The position numbers and the translations under genes are program-made. This document shows, piece by piece, positions 40,222 to 48,793 of a stretch of DNA of 64,000 bases. The notes under the pieces are model-generated. The model did not search any database and was not told where the DNA came from. It worked only from the letters and a program-made list of their open reading frames with translations. The stretch comes from Bacillus sp. FJAT-49711. Its GTDB lineage: Bacteria > Bacillota > Bacilli > Bacillales > Bacillaceae_C. The stretch is from assembly GCF_018343715.1 (NCBI RefSeq), contig NZ_JAGYPL010000003.1, positions 247,032 through 311,031 on the forward strand, given 5' to 3'. The first letter of the stretch is position 1; each line of letters begins with the position of its first letter.

Positions 40222-41142
40222 TTATGATTGAATTTGTTTAGGTCGATCTTTTTCAATGTTTGACAGTAGATCATCTGCCCTCAATAAATTTAGAAAGCTA
40301 TCCATCGATTTTGTATGAAAAGGCGTTTGAACAATAATGGAAAACTGGCGTTTAAAAGGTAGACCTTTTACCTTTAAAATTTTTAATGTCCCTAGTTCCA
40401 CTTCTTTTCTCGTGGCCCATTGGGAAAGTAGACTTACTCCTAATCCAGCTTCTACTGATTCTTTAATAAGTTGATTGCTTCCGAATTTCATTACTGTAGG
40501 GGAGATGCCAAATAGTTGGAAAACGTGTTCTGTTGCTTCTCTCGTTCCTGATCCATTCTCGCGGACAATCCATGTTTCATTCGCAAGTTCAGAACATACT
40601 ATTTCTTTTTTTATTGTAGCCAATCGATGATTTGATGAAACTACGACATACATTTCATCCTCTAAAAATGGTTCTAGTTTTAACTTCGAATTGCGTAATC
40701 CTCCTTCAATGATTCCAATATCTAATTGATTGCCAGTAACAAGTTCCGCTATTTCTTTTGTGTTTCCGATCGTAATTGTTGGTTTAATTAGTGGATATTT
40801 TTCGAGTGTATGGGCAATGATATGCGGCAACACATATTCTCCAAATGTATAGCTTGCTCCAATTGATAAGGGGCCACTCGTTTTATTCGTCACATCATCA
40901 ACTAAGCGCTGCATTTTTGTATACAGTCCAATAATTTCTTTTGCATGATGATAAACAATCTCACCCGCTTTATTTAGACGAACATACTTATTACTCCGTT
41001 CTAATAACTTCGTTCCCATTTCCCGCTCAAATTGTTGAATATATTGACTGACTGCGGGCTGAGTCATATGAAGTTCTTCTGCCGCCCGGGAAAAACTTTC
41101 TTTCTCTGCGACTTTCACGAATACTTCCAACTTCTGCTCCAT
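40222..41142 (-). CDS. LysR-family transcription activator of yeiH
   Basis: 306 residues: an N-terminal winged helix (FVKVAEKESFSRAAEELHMT, QPAVSQYIQQFEREMGTKLL) and a two-lobe effector domain. It is divergently transcribed from a YeiH-type exporter, the usual arrangement of such pairs (YeiE/YeiH type). GAGGTGAGGATGA precedes the ATG. The ligand is unknown; sulfur compounds are plausible from family context. Confidence 0.93.
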   Translation of the reverse strand: MEQKLEVFVKVAEKESFSRAAEELHMTQPAVSQYIQQFEREMGTKLLERSNKYVRLNKAGEIVYHHAKEIIGLYTKMQRLVDDVTNKTSGPLSIGASYTFGEYVLPHIIAHTLEKYPLIKPTITIGNTKEIAELVTGNQLDIGIIEGGLRNSKLKLEPFLEDEMYVVVSSNHRLATIKKEIVCSELANETWIVRENGSGTREATEHVFQLFGISPTVMKFGSNQLIKESVEAGLGVSLLSQWATRKEVELGTLKILKVKGLPFKRQFSIIVQTPFHTKSMDSFLNLLRADDLLSNIEKDRPKQIQS

Positions 41143-41169
41143 TCATCCTCACCTCTACTATAAGCACTT

Positions 41170-41218
41170 ACTTATTATTACTATTATAATCATTTATTTT
41201 CCTTATAAGATAATAAGT
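41170..41218. promoter_or_regulatory. Inverted repeat in the LysR/yeiH divergent promoter region
   Basis: ACTTATTAT (41170-41178) and ATAATAAGT (41210-41218) are perfect inverted copies spaced by 31 bases, between the divergent starts. This is a plausible LysR operator. Confidence 0.45.
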
Positions 41219-41257
41219 ATTATTCTGGAAGAGGACTTAATAATTGGAGGTCGTTTT

Positions 41258-42265
41258 ATGGAAAAACACCAAAAAAGGACAGTAGGCATTCCCATGGTGG
41301 GCGGAATTGCCTTTACATTTTTAATAGCCTTCCTCGGATTTTGGTTAGCAAAAGTGCCAGGATTCAATATGGTTGGCCAACTTGCTTGTGCCATCATTAT
41401 CGCAATTGTTTATAGACAAATCTTTGGCTACCCTGAACAGATTCGCCCAGGCATTGTATTTTCATCGAAAAGATTATTAAGAATGGCAATTATTTTATAC
41501 GGTCTTAAATTAGATATAGCGGTCGTACTTCAAGATGGACTAGGACTGCTAGCTCGTGATGTTGGTGTCATTATTTTCGCTATTTTTGTAACCGTTTGGA
41601 TCGCTAAGCGTTTGAAGGCAAATCCTACAATCTCCTTATTGCTTGGTGTCGGCACGGGTGTATGCGGCGCAGCAGCAATCGCGGCAGTCGCACCTATTAT
41701 TAAATCTAAGGATGAAGATACCGCCATTAGTGTCGGAATTATTGCGCTCGTAGGAACTGTGTTCGCCATAGGCTATACCCTTGTTCGTCCGTTTTTACCT
41801 CTTACAGATATCGAGTTCGGCACTTGGGCTGGTATGAGTCTTCATGAAATTGCCCAAGTTATCCTTGCAGCAGATGTTGGCGGTGAAGATGCATTAGCAA
41901 TTGGGTTGCTAGCTAAATTAGGTCGCGTATTTTTGCTTATTCCCCTTTGTTTTCTTTTTATGTATTGGATGAAGAGAAAATCTGTGGATGACAGCAATTC
42001 TGCTAAAATTGAATTCCCATGGTTTTTAATCGGTTTTATTATTATGAGTGTGATCGGGAGCTATGTTTTAGGACATTCCATTCCCTATCCTGAAAGTGTA
42101 AAAAGCGTTGTTACATCGGTCACTAGCTGGCTATTGACAGCCGCCATGGTTGGCCTCGGATTAAACGTAAGCCTTAGCGATCTAAAAACAAAAGCATTAA
42201 AACCACTAATCGCTATGGTGATTACGTCATTGGCCTTATCCGTATTAGTATTTTTTATTATTTGA
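41258..42265 (+). CDS. YeiH family (UPF0324) putative sulfate exporter
   Basis: 335 residues with about ten hydrophobic helices. LLGVGTGVCGAAAIAAVAPI and FGTWAGMSLHEIAQVILAA are the two re-entrant-like signatures of the YeiH/Psi-E family. AATTGGAGG lies 7 bases before the ATG. It pairs with the divergent LysR gene. Export of sulfate or related anions is the family annotation, with little direct evidence. Confidence 0.9.
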   Translation: MEKHQKRTVGIPMVGGIAFTFLIAFLGFWLAKVPGFNMVGQLACAIIIAIVYRQIFGYPEQIRPGIVFSSKRLLRMAIILYGLKLDIAVVLQDGLGLLARDVGVIIFAIFVTVWIAKRLKANPTISLLLGVGTGVCGAAAIAAVAPIIKSKDEDTAISVGIIALVGTVFAIGYTLVRPFLPLTDIEFGTWAGMSLHEIAQVILAADVGGEDALAIGLLAKLGRVFLLIPLCFLFMYWMKRKSVDDSNSAKIEFPWFLIGFIIMSVIGSYVLGHSIPYPESVKSVVTSVTSWLLTAAMVGLGLNVSLSDLKTKALKPLIAMVITSLALSVLVFFII

Positions 42266-42275
42266 ATGCAAAACG

Positions 42276-42301
42276 GCACTTCTTTTAAAGAACAGAAGTG
42301 C
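42276..42301 (+). terminator. Hairpin just after yeiH
   Basis: GCACTTCT pairs with AGAAGTGC and GTTCCTTT follows. This is a weak terminator by its flank. Confidence 0.45.
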
Positions 42302-42332
42302 GTTCCTTTAACCTATAGAAATCTTGACTTGG

Positions 42333-42362
42333 GGGTCACGATGAACGGATTCATCGTGACCC
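42333..42362. repeat. Perfect 12-bp inverted repeat
   Basis: GGGTCACGATGA and TCATCGTGACCC are separated by 6 bases. CATCGTGACC occurs once more at about 42405-42414. No T-run follows and no gene is close on the plus strand. Function unknown. Confidence 0.75.
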
Positions 42363-42468
42363 TCCAACCATCACAATAAGAGGTGAATGGCACATTGGAC
42401 GAACCATCGTGACCTACAATTCCCCGAATATGGATTGGAGAGCATATTGAACTGTAATATTTCATACT

Positions 42469-42506
42469 AAAAAACGGCACCCCAAAATTGGAAGTGCCGT
42501 TTTTTG
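42469..42506. terminator. Bidirectional terminator
   Basis: AAAACGGCAC and GTGCCGTTTT form a stem with A-run and T-run flanks, between the convergent yeiH and bmrD genes. Confidence 0.85.
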
Positions 42507-42512
42507 ATTTTT

Positions 42513-42665
42513 GGTCTAGCTACTGCGCCTATCGACTTGTGGATTTCTGCTCCCCTTCCTACGATAAGTCAACATCGATTCGTCCTTTGGACTCATCGTG
42601 TTTCCTTTATCTCGTCAGGGAATTCGAAATCCATACGTCGATGGACAGGCGCTTCCGCTTTTCTA
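42513..42665 (-). repeat. Dispersed MITE-like repeat, copy B
   Basis: Read on the reverse strand this 153-bp stretch begins AAAAGCGGAAGCGCC and ends GCTAGAC. It shares ATCGACGTA, GAGATAAAGGAAACACG, GATGTTGACTTATCGTAGG and GTCGATAGGCGC with copy A. It ends only a base from the bmrD stop. Confidence 0.85.
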
Positions 42666-44681
42666 TTATGCGCCAAGCTTCTGTCCCAGCTGGAGTTGGT
42701 ACATTTGATAGTATTTACCTTTTTTCTCCATTAGGTCGTCGTGGTTTCCGCGTTCAACGATCGTTCCGCGATCAAGGACTAAAATCTGATCTGCATTTTT
42801 AATTGTTGAAAGCCTATGCGCAATAATGAAGGTTGTACGTCCTTTTTTCAGTACATTCATCGCTTCTTGAATGATCGTTTCTGTTTCAGTATCGATGCTG
42901 GAGGTTGCTTCATCTAAAATGAGAATAGCTGGATCGAATGCTAATGCACGAGCAAAAGAAATTAGCTGGCGCTGTCCAGATGAAAGTGTGCTTCCCTTTT
43001 CAACTACAGGCTCATCAATCCCTTTTTCTAAATTTTTCAGAACTCGATCAGCTCCAACTGCTTTCAATGCGTCTTCAACCTTTTTGCGCGAAATCCGCGG
43101 GTCATTCAAACTGACATTTGATGCAATCGTTCCAGTAAACAGATATGGATCTTGCAAAACGATTCCCATATGTTCTCGCAGCGTTTGTTTTGGTATATCT
43201 TGTATATTTTTTCCATCAATTCTAATCTCGCCTCGATTGGAATCATAAAAGCGGAATAAAATATTCATAATGGAACTTTTTCCCGATCCTGTGTGTCCGA
43301 CAAGTGCCACTGTTTCCCCTTGTTTCGCTTTAAAATGGATATCTTTTAATACATCTTCATTTTCTTTATATCCAAAATACACATGGTCAAACTCGACATT
43401 TCCTTTATACCGTTCCATTTTTTCAGTACTGACCTCTTCACCTTTTTCGTCAAGCAAGCGAAAAACGCGTTCCCCAGCAACTAATGCTTGCTCAAGATTG
43501 GAGAATTGATTCACGATATTCATAACAGGGTAAAATAGTCTGTTGATGTAATCAACATAGGCATATAAAACACCAATTGTCACAACTGAATGAGCACCTA
43601 GTGAATTACTCCCGAAATACCAAATGAATCCGACGAAAACAATGTTTTTTAACACCCCTACAAAATTATGGGATGATAAAGAGTTCAATATTAGCAGTTT
43701 ATTTTGATAGCGAAAATGCGTCTCGTTCATTTCTTCAAACTCTGCGCTCATTTGCTTTTCACGGCGGAACGCTTGAATAATTGTCATTCCTTGAATGGAT
43801 TCATTGATCATTGCATTTAGTTCACTTACTTTAGAACGAATTACATGATTGTATTTAGAAGCAAACTTTCTATAAAAAATCATCCATGCAAATAATATTG
43901 GAATGAGCAGCATACATAGCAAAGCCAGCCTAGCATCTAAAATAAACATTGCTGTAAAAATTCCAATGATATAGATGAATCCAGTAAAGAAATTTGATAA
44001 TACCGCAACATACAGTTCCCGGATTGCTTCCGTATCATTTGTTATTCGTGCAACAACTTTTCCTGCTGGTAAATCATCAAAGTAACGGATAGGCAAACGC
44101 TGTACATGTGCAAATATATCCATTCGCATTTTTTGAATAATACGATTTGCCGCTTTTTGCAAATAAAAGTACTGTCCATAGCTAAAGATCGCAGAAAAAA
44201 CGAATAAACCAAAGTAGAGAGCAAGCAACTTCGTAATAGCAGGTATTTCGGGCTTATAGAAAGCGAGCGTATCGTTAACCGAAAGTTTTTTTGCTGTATA
44301 TTCTTTTGTTTCGCCTTGTGAAGTGATTGAAATTTTATTGTCCTTAACCGCACGCTCCCCTTCAAATGGAACGATGTCATTTACAAAGTAAAATTTTTTA
44401 TCAACTTGTATAATTGTTGCTCTATTTCTGTCTTCGGCCATTTCCTTTTCTGTAGCATACAGTTCTCTTACATAAGAATTCCCTTCAAACTCTACCGCTG
44501 ATTTCCCTTGACTTGCCTCAAGCCAATGATCTTCAATTCCTAAAATATGTTCATCAATCAGCTTTTTCGCAATAAATGGGCCAAGGACGTCTGCACCAAC
44601 TGAAACAGTCAGCATCGTCAATGCAGCAATAATGAGTCCTTTAAAAAACAATGCATATTTATATAACCTTTTACCGGTCAT
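42666..44681 (-). CDS. bmrD: Heterodimeric multidrug ABC exporter, BmrD-type subunit
   Basis: 671 residues. TM1 is followed by an extracytoplasmic insert of about 100 residues (roughly 40-140), as in BmrD. Five further helices and a full ATPase domain follow: Walker A LVGHTGSGKSSIMN, signature STLSSGQRQLISFARAL and a canonical Walker B ILILDEATSSID with the catalytic Glu. It overlaps bmrC by 1 base (TAATG). Length (673 in B. subtilis) and order match bmrCD (yheIH). Confidence 0.92.
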   Translation of the reverse strand: MTGKRLYKYALFFKGLIIAALTMLTVSVGADVLGPFIAKKLIDEHILGIEDHWLEASQGKSAVEFEGNSYVRELYATEKEMAEDRNRATIIQVDKKFYFVNDIVPFEGERAVKDNKISITSQGETKEYTAKKLSVNDTLAFYKPEIPAITKLLALYFGLFVFSAIFSYGQYFYLQKAANRIIQKMRMDIFAHVQRLPIRYFDDLPAGKVVARITNDTEAIRELYVAVLSNFFTGFIYIIGIFTAMFILDARLALLCMLLIPILFAWMIFYRKFASKYNHVIRSKVSELNAMINESIQGMTIIQAFRREKQMSAEFEEMNETHFRYQNKLLILNSLSSHNFVGVLKNIVFVGFIWYFGSNSLGAHSVVTIGVLYAYVDYINRLFYPVMNIVNQFSNLEQALVAGERVFRLLDEKGEEVSTEKMERYKGNVEFDHVYFGYKENEDVLKDIHFKAKQGETVALVGHTGSGKSSIMNILFRFYDSNRGEIRIDGKNIQDIPKQTLREHMGIVLQDPYLFTGTIASNVSLNDPRISRKKVEDALKAVGADRVLKNLEKGIDEPVVEKGSTLSSGQRQLISFARALAFDPAILILDEATSSIDTETETIIQEAMNVLKKGRTTFIIAHRLSTIKNADQILVLDRGTIVERGNHDDLMEKKGKYYQMYQLQLGQKLGA

Positions 44682-46438
44682 TATGCGTTCACCTCCTCAA
44701 GGAGCGAATCTTCCACTTGCTGTCTATCATATTGTTCTTTATACCATCCAGCAGCTTGCAATAAATCTTGATGGGTTCCTTCCTCTACAACTTTCCCATC
44801 ATCAAAAACAATAATCCAATCGGCATGCTCGATTGCAGATAGACGATGCGTTGTAATAATCGTTGTTTTCCCACTGCGCTCATTGCGTATATTTCTAATA
44901 ATCCGAGACTCTGTTTTACCATCTACAGCAGATAAAGAGTCATCTAATATTAATAGCTCTGGATTTTTAATTAGCGCCCGCGCAATTGAAATTCTTTGCT
45001 TTTGTCCTCCTGAAAGAGCCACTCCTTTTTCTCCAACAAGTGTTTCCAAACCTTCCGGGAGCATTTGTAAATCTTTTTCAAAATAAGCAAGGTAAATCGC
45101 TTTTTTTAGATCTTCTTCCGTTGCTTTGTCATCGCCAAAAAGAATATTTTCCCTGACACTTCTAGAAAACAGGACGTGATCTTGTGGAACATAGCCAATC
45201 CAACTACGTACCTGAGCTTTCGACTGTTCTTTCATGTTGATATCAGAAATATAAATATCGCCATCACCTAAAGGGTACTCCCGTAAAAACTGTTTAATAA
45301 ATGTTGTCTTTCCGCTTCCAGTTTTCCCGACAACTCCAATGGTTGCACCGCGTTTTATATGCACATTCAAGTTAGCTAAATTATTTGTTTTAGAAGACGG
45401 ATAACGAAATGTAACATCTGCTAATTGAATGGTTTCCGGTTGCTCGATTAATTTTGGTGCGATAGGATCTTTTACATCTTCTTCGTAGTTCAAAGTTTCT
45501 TGAACCCGGTCAAGCGATGCATTTCCTCTTTGCATAATATTGATCAATTCACCAATTGCAAACATTGGCCAAGTAAGCATCCCCAAATAAACATTGAAGG
45601 AAACGAGCAGCCCTAATGATATTTCTTGGTGGAACACAAGGTATGTTCCGTAAGAAAGACCAATGATATAGCTGATCCCTGTAATTATCCTTGTTGCTGG
45701 TGTGAAAAGGGCATCGATTCTTTCAACATGGATATTCTTTTCGTACACGTCTTCTGTCATTTTTTGAAAATCAGCTTCACTTGCCTTTTCTTGAACGTAT
45801 GCTCTGGTAACCCTTACACCTGATACAGATTCAAGAACACGGTCGTTCATTTCTCCAAAGGCATCTTGTGCTGCTGTAAAACGAGTATGAATTTTATTAC
45901 CAAGGACTGTTATAACCCAGGCCAAAATCGGTAATGGCAAAACTGCCGCAATTGTAAGTTTCCAAGAAACGAGGAATCCCATTGTCAATAAAATGGTTAA
46001 CATATATAAGGTAGAGTCAAACAATGTCAACACTCCGAAACCTGCTGTTACGGAAATAGCGCGTAAATCATTTGTCCCTCTAGCCATTAAGTCTCCAGTT
46101 CTATTTTTTTCAAAAAAAGTCGGAGTCATCTTTAATAAATGATTCATAAAGCGGGAGCGCAGCGTTTTTTCCACTATAAAAGCCCCGCCGAAAAGTTGAT
46201 ATTGCCAAACGTACGTAATCCAATAGTTTAATAATGCTCCACCACCCAATATTGCCACATATATAAATAACGTATTGTAAGTTAAGGATCCTAGAAAGAT
46301 ATTGTCAATCGCCGATCCCAAAATCATCGGTGGAATTACTTCAAAGAGATTTGCAAATCCTAGTAATACAAGCGCTATAGTATAACGCTTCCAATGCTGT
46401 TTAAAAAACCATCCTAATTTTGTTAAAACACTAAACAT
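44681..46438 (-). CDS. bmrC: Heterodimeric multidrug ABC exporter, BmrC-type subunit
   Basis: 585 residues, the same length as B. subtilis BmrC. Six helices are followed by Walker A VVGKTGSGKTTFIK, signature VALSGGQKQRISIARAL and Walker B LLILDDSLSAVDGKT. Asp replaces the catalytic Glu, the known degenerate site of this heterodimer half. GGGAGG lies 8 bases before the ATG. Expression is probably controlled by the leader peptide and two terminators upstream. Confidence 0.93.
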   Translation of the reverse strand: MFSVLTKLGWFFKQHWKRYTIALVLLGFANLFEVIPPMILGSAIDNIFLGSLTYNTLFIYVAILGGGALLNYWITYVWQYQLFGGAFIVEKTLRSRFMNHLLKMTPTFFEKNRTGDLMARGTNDLRAISVTAGFGVLTLFDSTLYMLTILLTMGFLVSWKLTIAAVLPLPILAWVITVLGNKIHTRFTAAQDAFGEMNDRVLESVSGVRVTRAYVQEKASEADFQKMTEDVYEKNIHVERIDALFTPATRIITGISYIIGLSYGTYLVFHQEISLGLLVSFNVYLGMLTWPMFAIGELINIMQRGNASLDRVQETLNYEEDVKDPIAPKLIEQPETIQLADVTFRYPSSKTNNLANLNVHIKRGATIGVVGKTGSGKTTFIKQFLREYPLGDGDIYISDINMKEQSKAQVRSWIGYVPQDHVLFSRSVRENILFGDDKATEEDLKKAIYLAYFEKDLQMLPEGLETLVGEKGVALSGGQKQRISIARALIKNPELLILDDSLSAVDGKTESRIIRNIRNERSGKTTIITTHRLSAIEHADWIIVFDDGKVVEEGTHQDLLQAAGWYKEQYDRQQVEDSLLEEVNA

Positions 46439-46593
46439 TTTTCATACCTCCCTTTTTGCCAACCAACCAAGTGAAAGCTACCCACTCTCCAGCTCCACTG
46501 TTTTCATCAATAAAATAATATTCAACATCTTTTTTCCTCCCCCAATTTTTTATATGAAAAAAGCGCGAAACACTTGTTCCCCCAAAGAAAATG

Positions 46594-46634
46594 AAAAAAG
46601 CATAGTGCGCCTATAAATATGCGCAGCTATGCTT
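46594..46634 (-). terminator. Second leader terminator before bmrC
   Basis: On the reverse strand AAGCATAG-CTGCGC pairs with GCGCA-CTATGCTT, followed by six T. It lies about 155 bases before bmrC and downstream of the leader peptide. Confidence 0.88.
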
Positions 46635-46639
46635 CACAT

Positions 46640-46671
46640 AAAAAAGACACGGGTATCCTACAACCCGCGTC
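46640..46671 (-). terminator. First leader terminator before bmrC
   Basis: On the reverse strand GACGCGGG pairs with CCCGTGTC (one G-U pair), followed by six T. It begins 22 bases after the leader-peptide stop, close enough to be influenced by a stalled ribosome. Confidence 0.88.
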
Positions 46672-46693
46672 CTTAATCTAATGTTACGTCAGA

Positions 46694-46762
46694 TCATGCT
46701 ATTAAACGGCAGGCTGAATTCATATTAAATTGGTAATCATTTACAATTAACTTTTTCATCAT
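46694..46762 (-). CDS. Leader peptide of bmrCD (BmrB-like)
   Basis: The 22-residue peptide MMKKLIVNDYQFNMNSACRL-IA starts with ATG ATG, 6 bases after GGGAGG, and ends in TGA at 46694. It lies between a good promoter and two terminator hairpins. In B. subtilis bmrCD is controlled by ribosome-mediated attenuation at the bmrB leader when translation inhibitors stall the ribosome. The same layout here supports this role, though this peptide is shorter than the B. subtilis one as I recall it. Confidence 0.82.
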   Translation of the reverse strand: MMKKLIVNDYQFNMNSACRLIA

Positions 46763-46804
46763 GATCAGCCTCCCTTCCTTAAATGATTTGTTTTGAATGC
46801 TCAT

Positions 46805-46834
46805 ATGTTAGCATGAGAGATTTTGTCATGTCAA
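46805..46834 (-). promoter_or_regulatory. Promoter of the bmr leader
   Basis: On the reverse strand TTGACA and TAACAT are separated by 18 bases, about 35 bases before the leader-peptide ribosome binding site. Confidence 0.7.
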
Positions 46835-46983
46835 TTACTTTTTGGAAAAACTTTCATAACAACATGATGACCGGTTTTATACAACTATATACTGCTGCCT
46901 AAGAATCTTTATGAAAAAAGTGTAAACACTAAAAAAAGTGGAAAAGAATCTATGTTCAATAAAATACTAAAGGGGAAAATATA

Positions 46984-48477
46984 ATGGAATTTAAGAATAG
47001 ACAGGAAATCGTACAAAGTGTCCCTCAGAAAGGATTTTTTGGTCATCCGCGAGGACTATTCACACTGTTTTTCACTGAGTTTTGGGAACGCTTTTCATAT
47101 TATGGAATGAGGGCGATCCTCATTTATTATATGTACTACGCTATTTCCGAAGGCGGACTCGAAATGGACAAGACGACAGCAGCATCAGTCATGGCCATAT
47201 ATGGATCCCTTGTTTACATGTCCGGAATAATTGGAGGCTGGATAGCGGACCGATTGCTCGGTACGAAAAAAACGGTTTTCTTTGGCGGAGTTTTAATTAT
47301 GGGAGGACATATCGCCTTGTCTTTTCCTGGAGGAATAAAGGCACTATTTTTATCAATGGGATTGATCGTGCTCGGGACTGGACTTTTAAAACCAAATGTC
47401 TCAAGTATTGTTGGGGATCTATATAGCGAAGATGATAATCGCCGTGATGCAGGATTCAGTATTTTCTATATGGGAATTAACTTAGGAGCTTTAATTGCCC
47501 CTTTTATCGTCGGTACTCTTGGACAAAAATACAATTTTCATCTTGGTTTTGGAGTAGCAGCTATCGGGATGCTTGTTGGATTGATTATTTTTTTGGCAAC
47601 AAGAAAGAAAAATTTAGGACTTGCCGGCTCGCTTGTGCCGAACCCTCTATCGAGAGATGAAAGGAAAAGAGTTTATTTAAGCTTTGTTATTGCAGCTCTC
47701 ATCATTATATTCCTCGCTATTATTTCGATTAACACTGGGATTTTAACGATTGATCGCTTTACTATGTTGGTTAGTATTTTGGGAATTATCATACCTACAC
47801 TTTATTTTATTGTGATGTATCGAAGTAAAAAAACAACCTCTGACGAACGATCAAATTTAATTGCTTATATTCCATTATTTATAGCCGCTATTATGTTTTG
47901 GGCTATTCAAGAACAGGGATCGATTATTTTAGCTCAGTACGCTGACGAACGGACACAATTAAATTTCACAGGAATCAAATTAGAATCATCCTGGTTCCAG
48001 TCACTAAATCCAATATTTATCGTCATTTTCGCTCCTTTTTTTGCATGGTTGTGGATAAAACTTGGTAACCGACAACCTTCAACTGCTGGAAAATTCGCAT
48101 TTGGGCTTGTATTGGCAGGTCTTTCTTTTATCGTCATGATTTTTCCTGCTTATTATAATGGAGTCGACACGCTTGTAAGTCCTATATGGCTTGTACTTAG
48201 TTTCTTTCTTGTCGTACTCGGAGAACTTTGCTTATCGCCTGTCGGCCTTTCTGCCACAACAAGATTGGCACCAGCTGCCTTCTCTGCGCAAACAATGAGC
48301 CTTTGGTTTTTATCAAATGCTTCCGCTCAAGCCATAAACGCTCAGCTTGTGAAGTTATATAAACCTGAAACAGAAATAATCTATTTTGGTGTCATTGGCG
48401 CAATATCTATTTTACTTGGACTTATTTTGTTTGCGATGTCGCCTAAGATTCAGACGTATATGCGGGGGACTAGATAG
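46984..48477 (+). CDS. POT family di-/tripeptide:proton symporter
   Basis: 497 residues with about 12-14 helices. FFTEFWERFSYYGMRAILIYY carries the ExxER-type proton motif, and DAGFSIFYMGINLGALIAPF and FWAIQEQGSI are further POT signatures. It imports di- and tripeptides; B. subtilis DtpT is the nearest comparison. AAAGGGG stands upstream of the ATG. Confidence 0.93.
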   Translation: MEFKNRQEIVQSVPQKGFFGHPRGLFTLFFTEFWERFSYYGMRAILIYYMYYAISEGGLEMDKTTAASVMAIYGSLVYMSGIIGGWIADRLLGTKKTVFFGGVLIMGGHIALSFPGGIKALFLSMGLIVLGTGLLKPNVSSIVGDLYSEDDNRRDAGFSIFYMGINLGALIAPFIVGTLGQKYNFHLGFGVAAIGMLVGLIIFLATRKKNLGLAGSLVPNPLSRDERKRVYLSFVIAALIIIFLAIISINTGILTIDRFTMLVSILGIIIPTLYFIVMYRSKKTTSDERSNLIAYIPLFIAAIMFWAIQEQGSIILAQYADERTQLNFTGIKLESSWFQSLNPIFIVIFAPFFAWLWIKLGNRQPSTAGKFAFGLVLAGLSFIVMIFPAYYNGVDTLVSPIWLVLSFFLVVLGELCLSPVGLSATTRLAPAAFSAQTMSLWFLSNASAQAINAQLVKLYKPETEIIYFGVIGAISILLGLILFAMSPKIQTYMRGTR

Positions 48478-48486
48478 AGTTAATGA

Positions 48487-48525
48487 AAAAACCATCATCC
48501 AATTAGAAGAGGGTGATGGTTCTTT
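48487..48525 (+). terminator. Terminator of the peptide transporter gene
   Basis: AACCATCA-TCC pairs with GGG-TGATGGTT, followed by CTTTCATTTT. The following 48526-48793 holds no gene or motif that I can recognise. Confidence 0.8.
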
Positions 48526-48793
48526 CATTTTAGGGCAAATATTTAATATAATATTGATGAAACTTGAGACCCGCAATAGAATCATGGGTTAATGACCTTT
48601 CACAATGGAATAGGGACATACATGCAATTTCTTTCCTAACGTAAGTCCGATTGAGATGCAAGTAGCACCATCACTCACGTTCAAGCGAAAAGGGAATTGA
48701 TTCAGCACTTGGCCTTCGTAGTGATTTAGATCCTATCGAGACGGAAGCTCATATTCACTCCGTATCCGCCAAAATTTATGTCCTATTGAGAAA

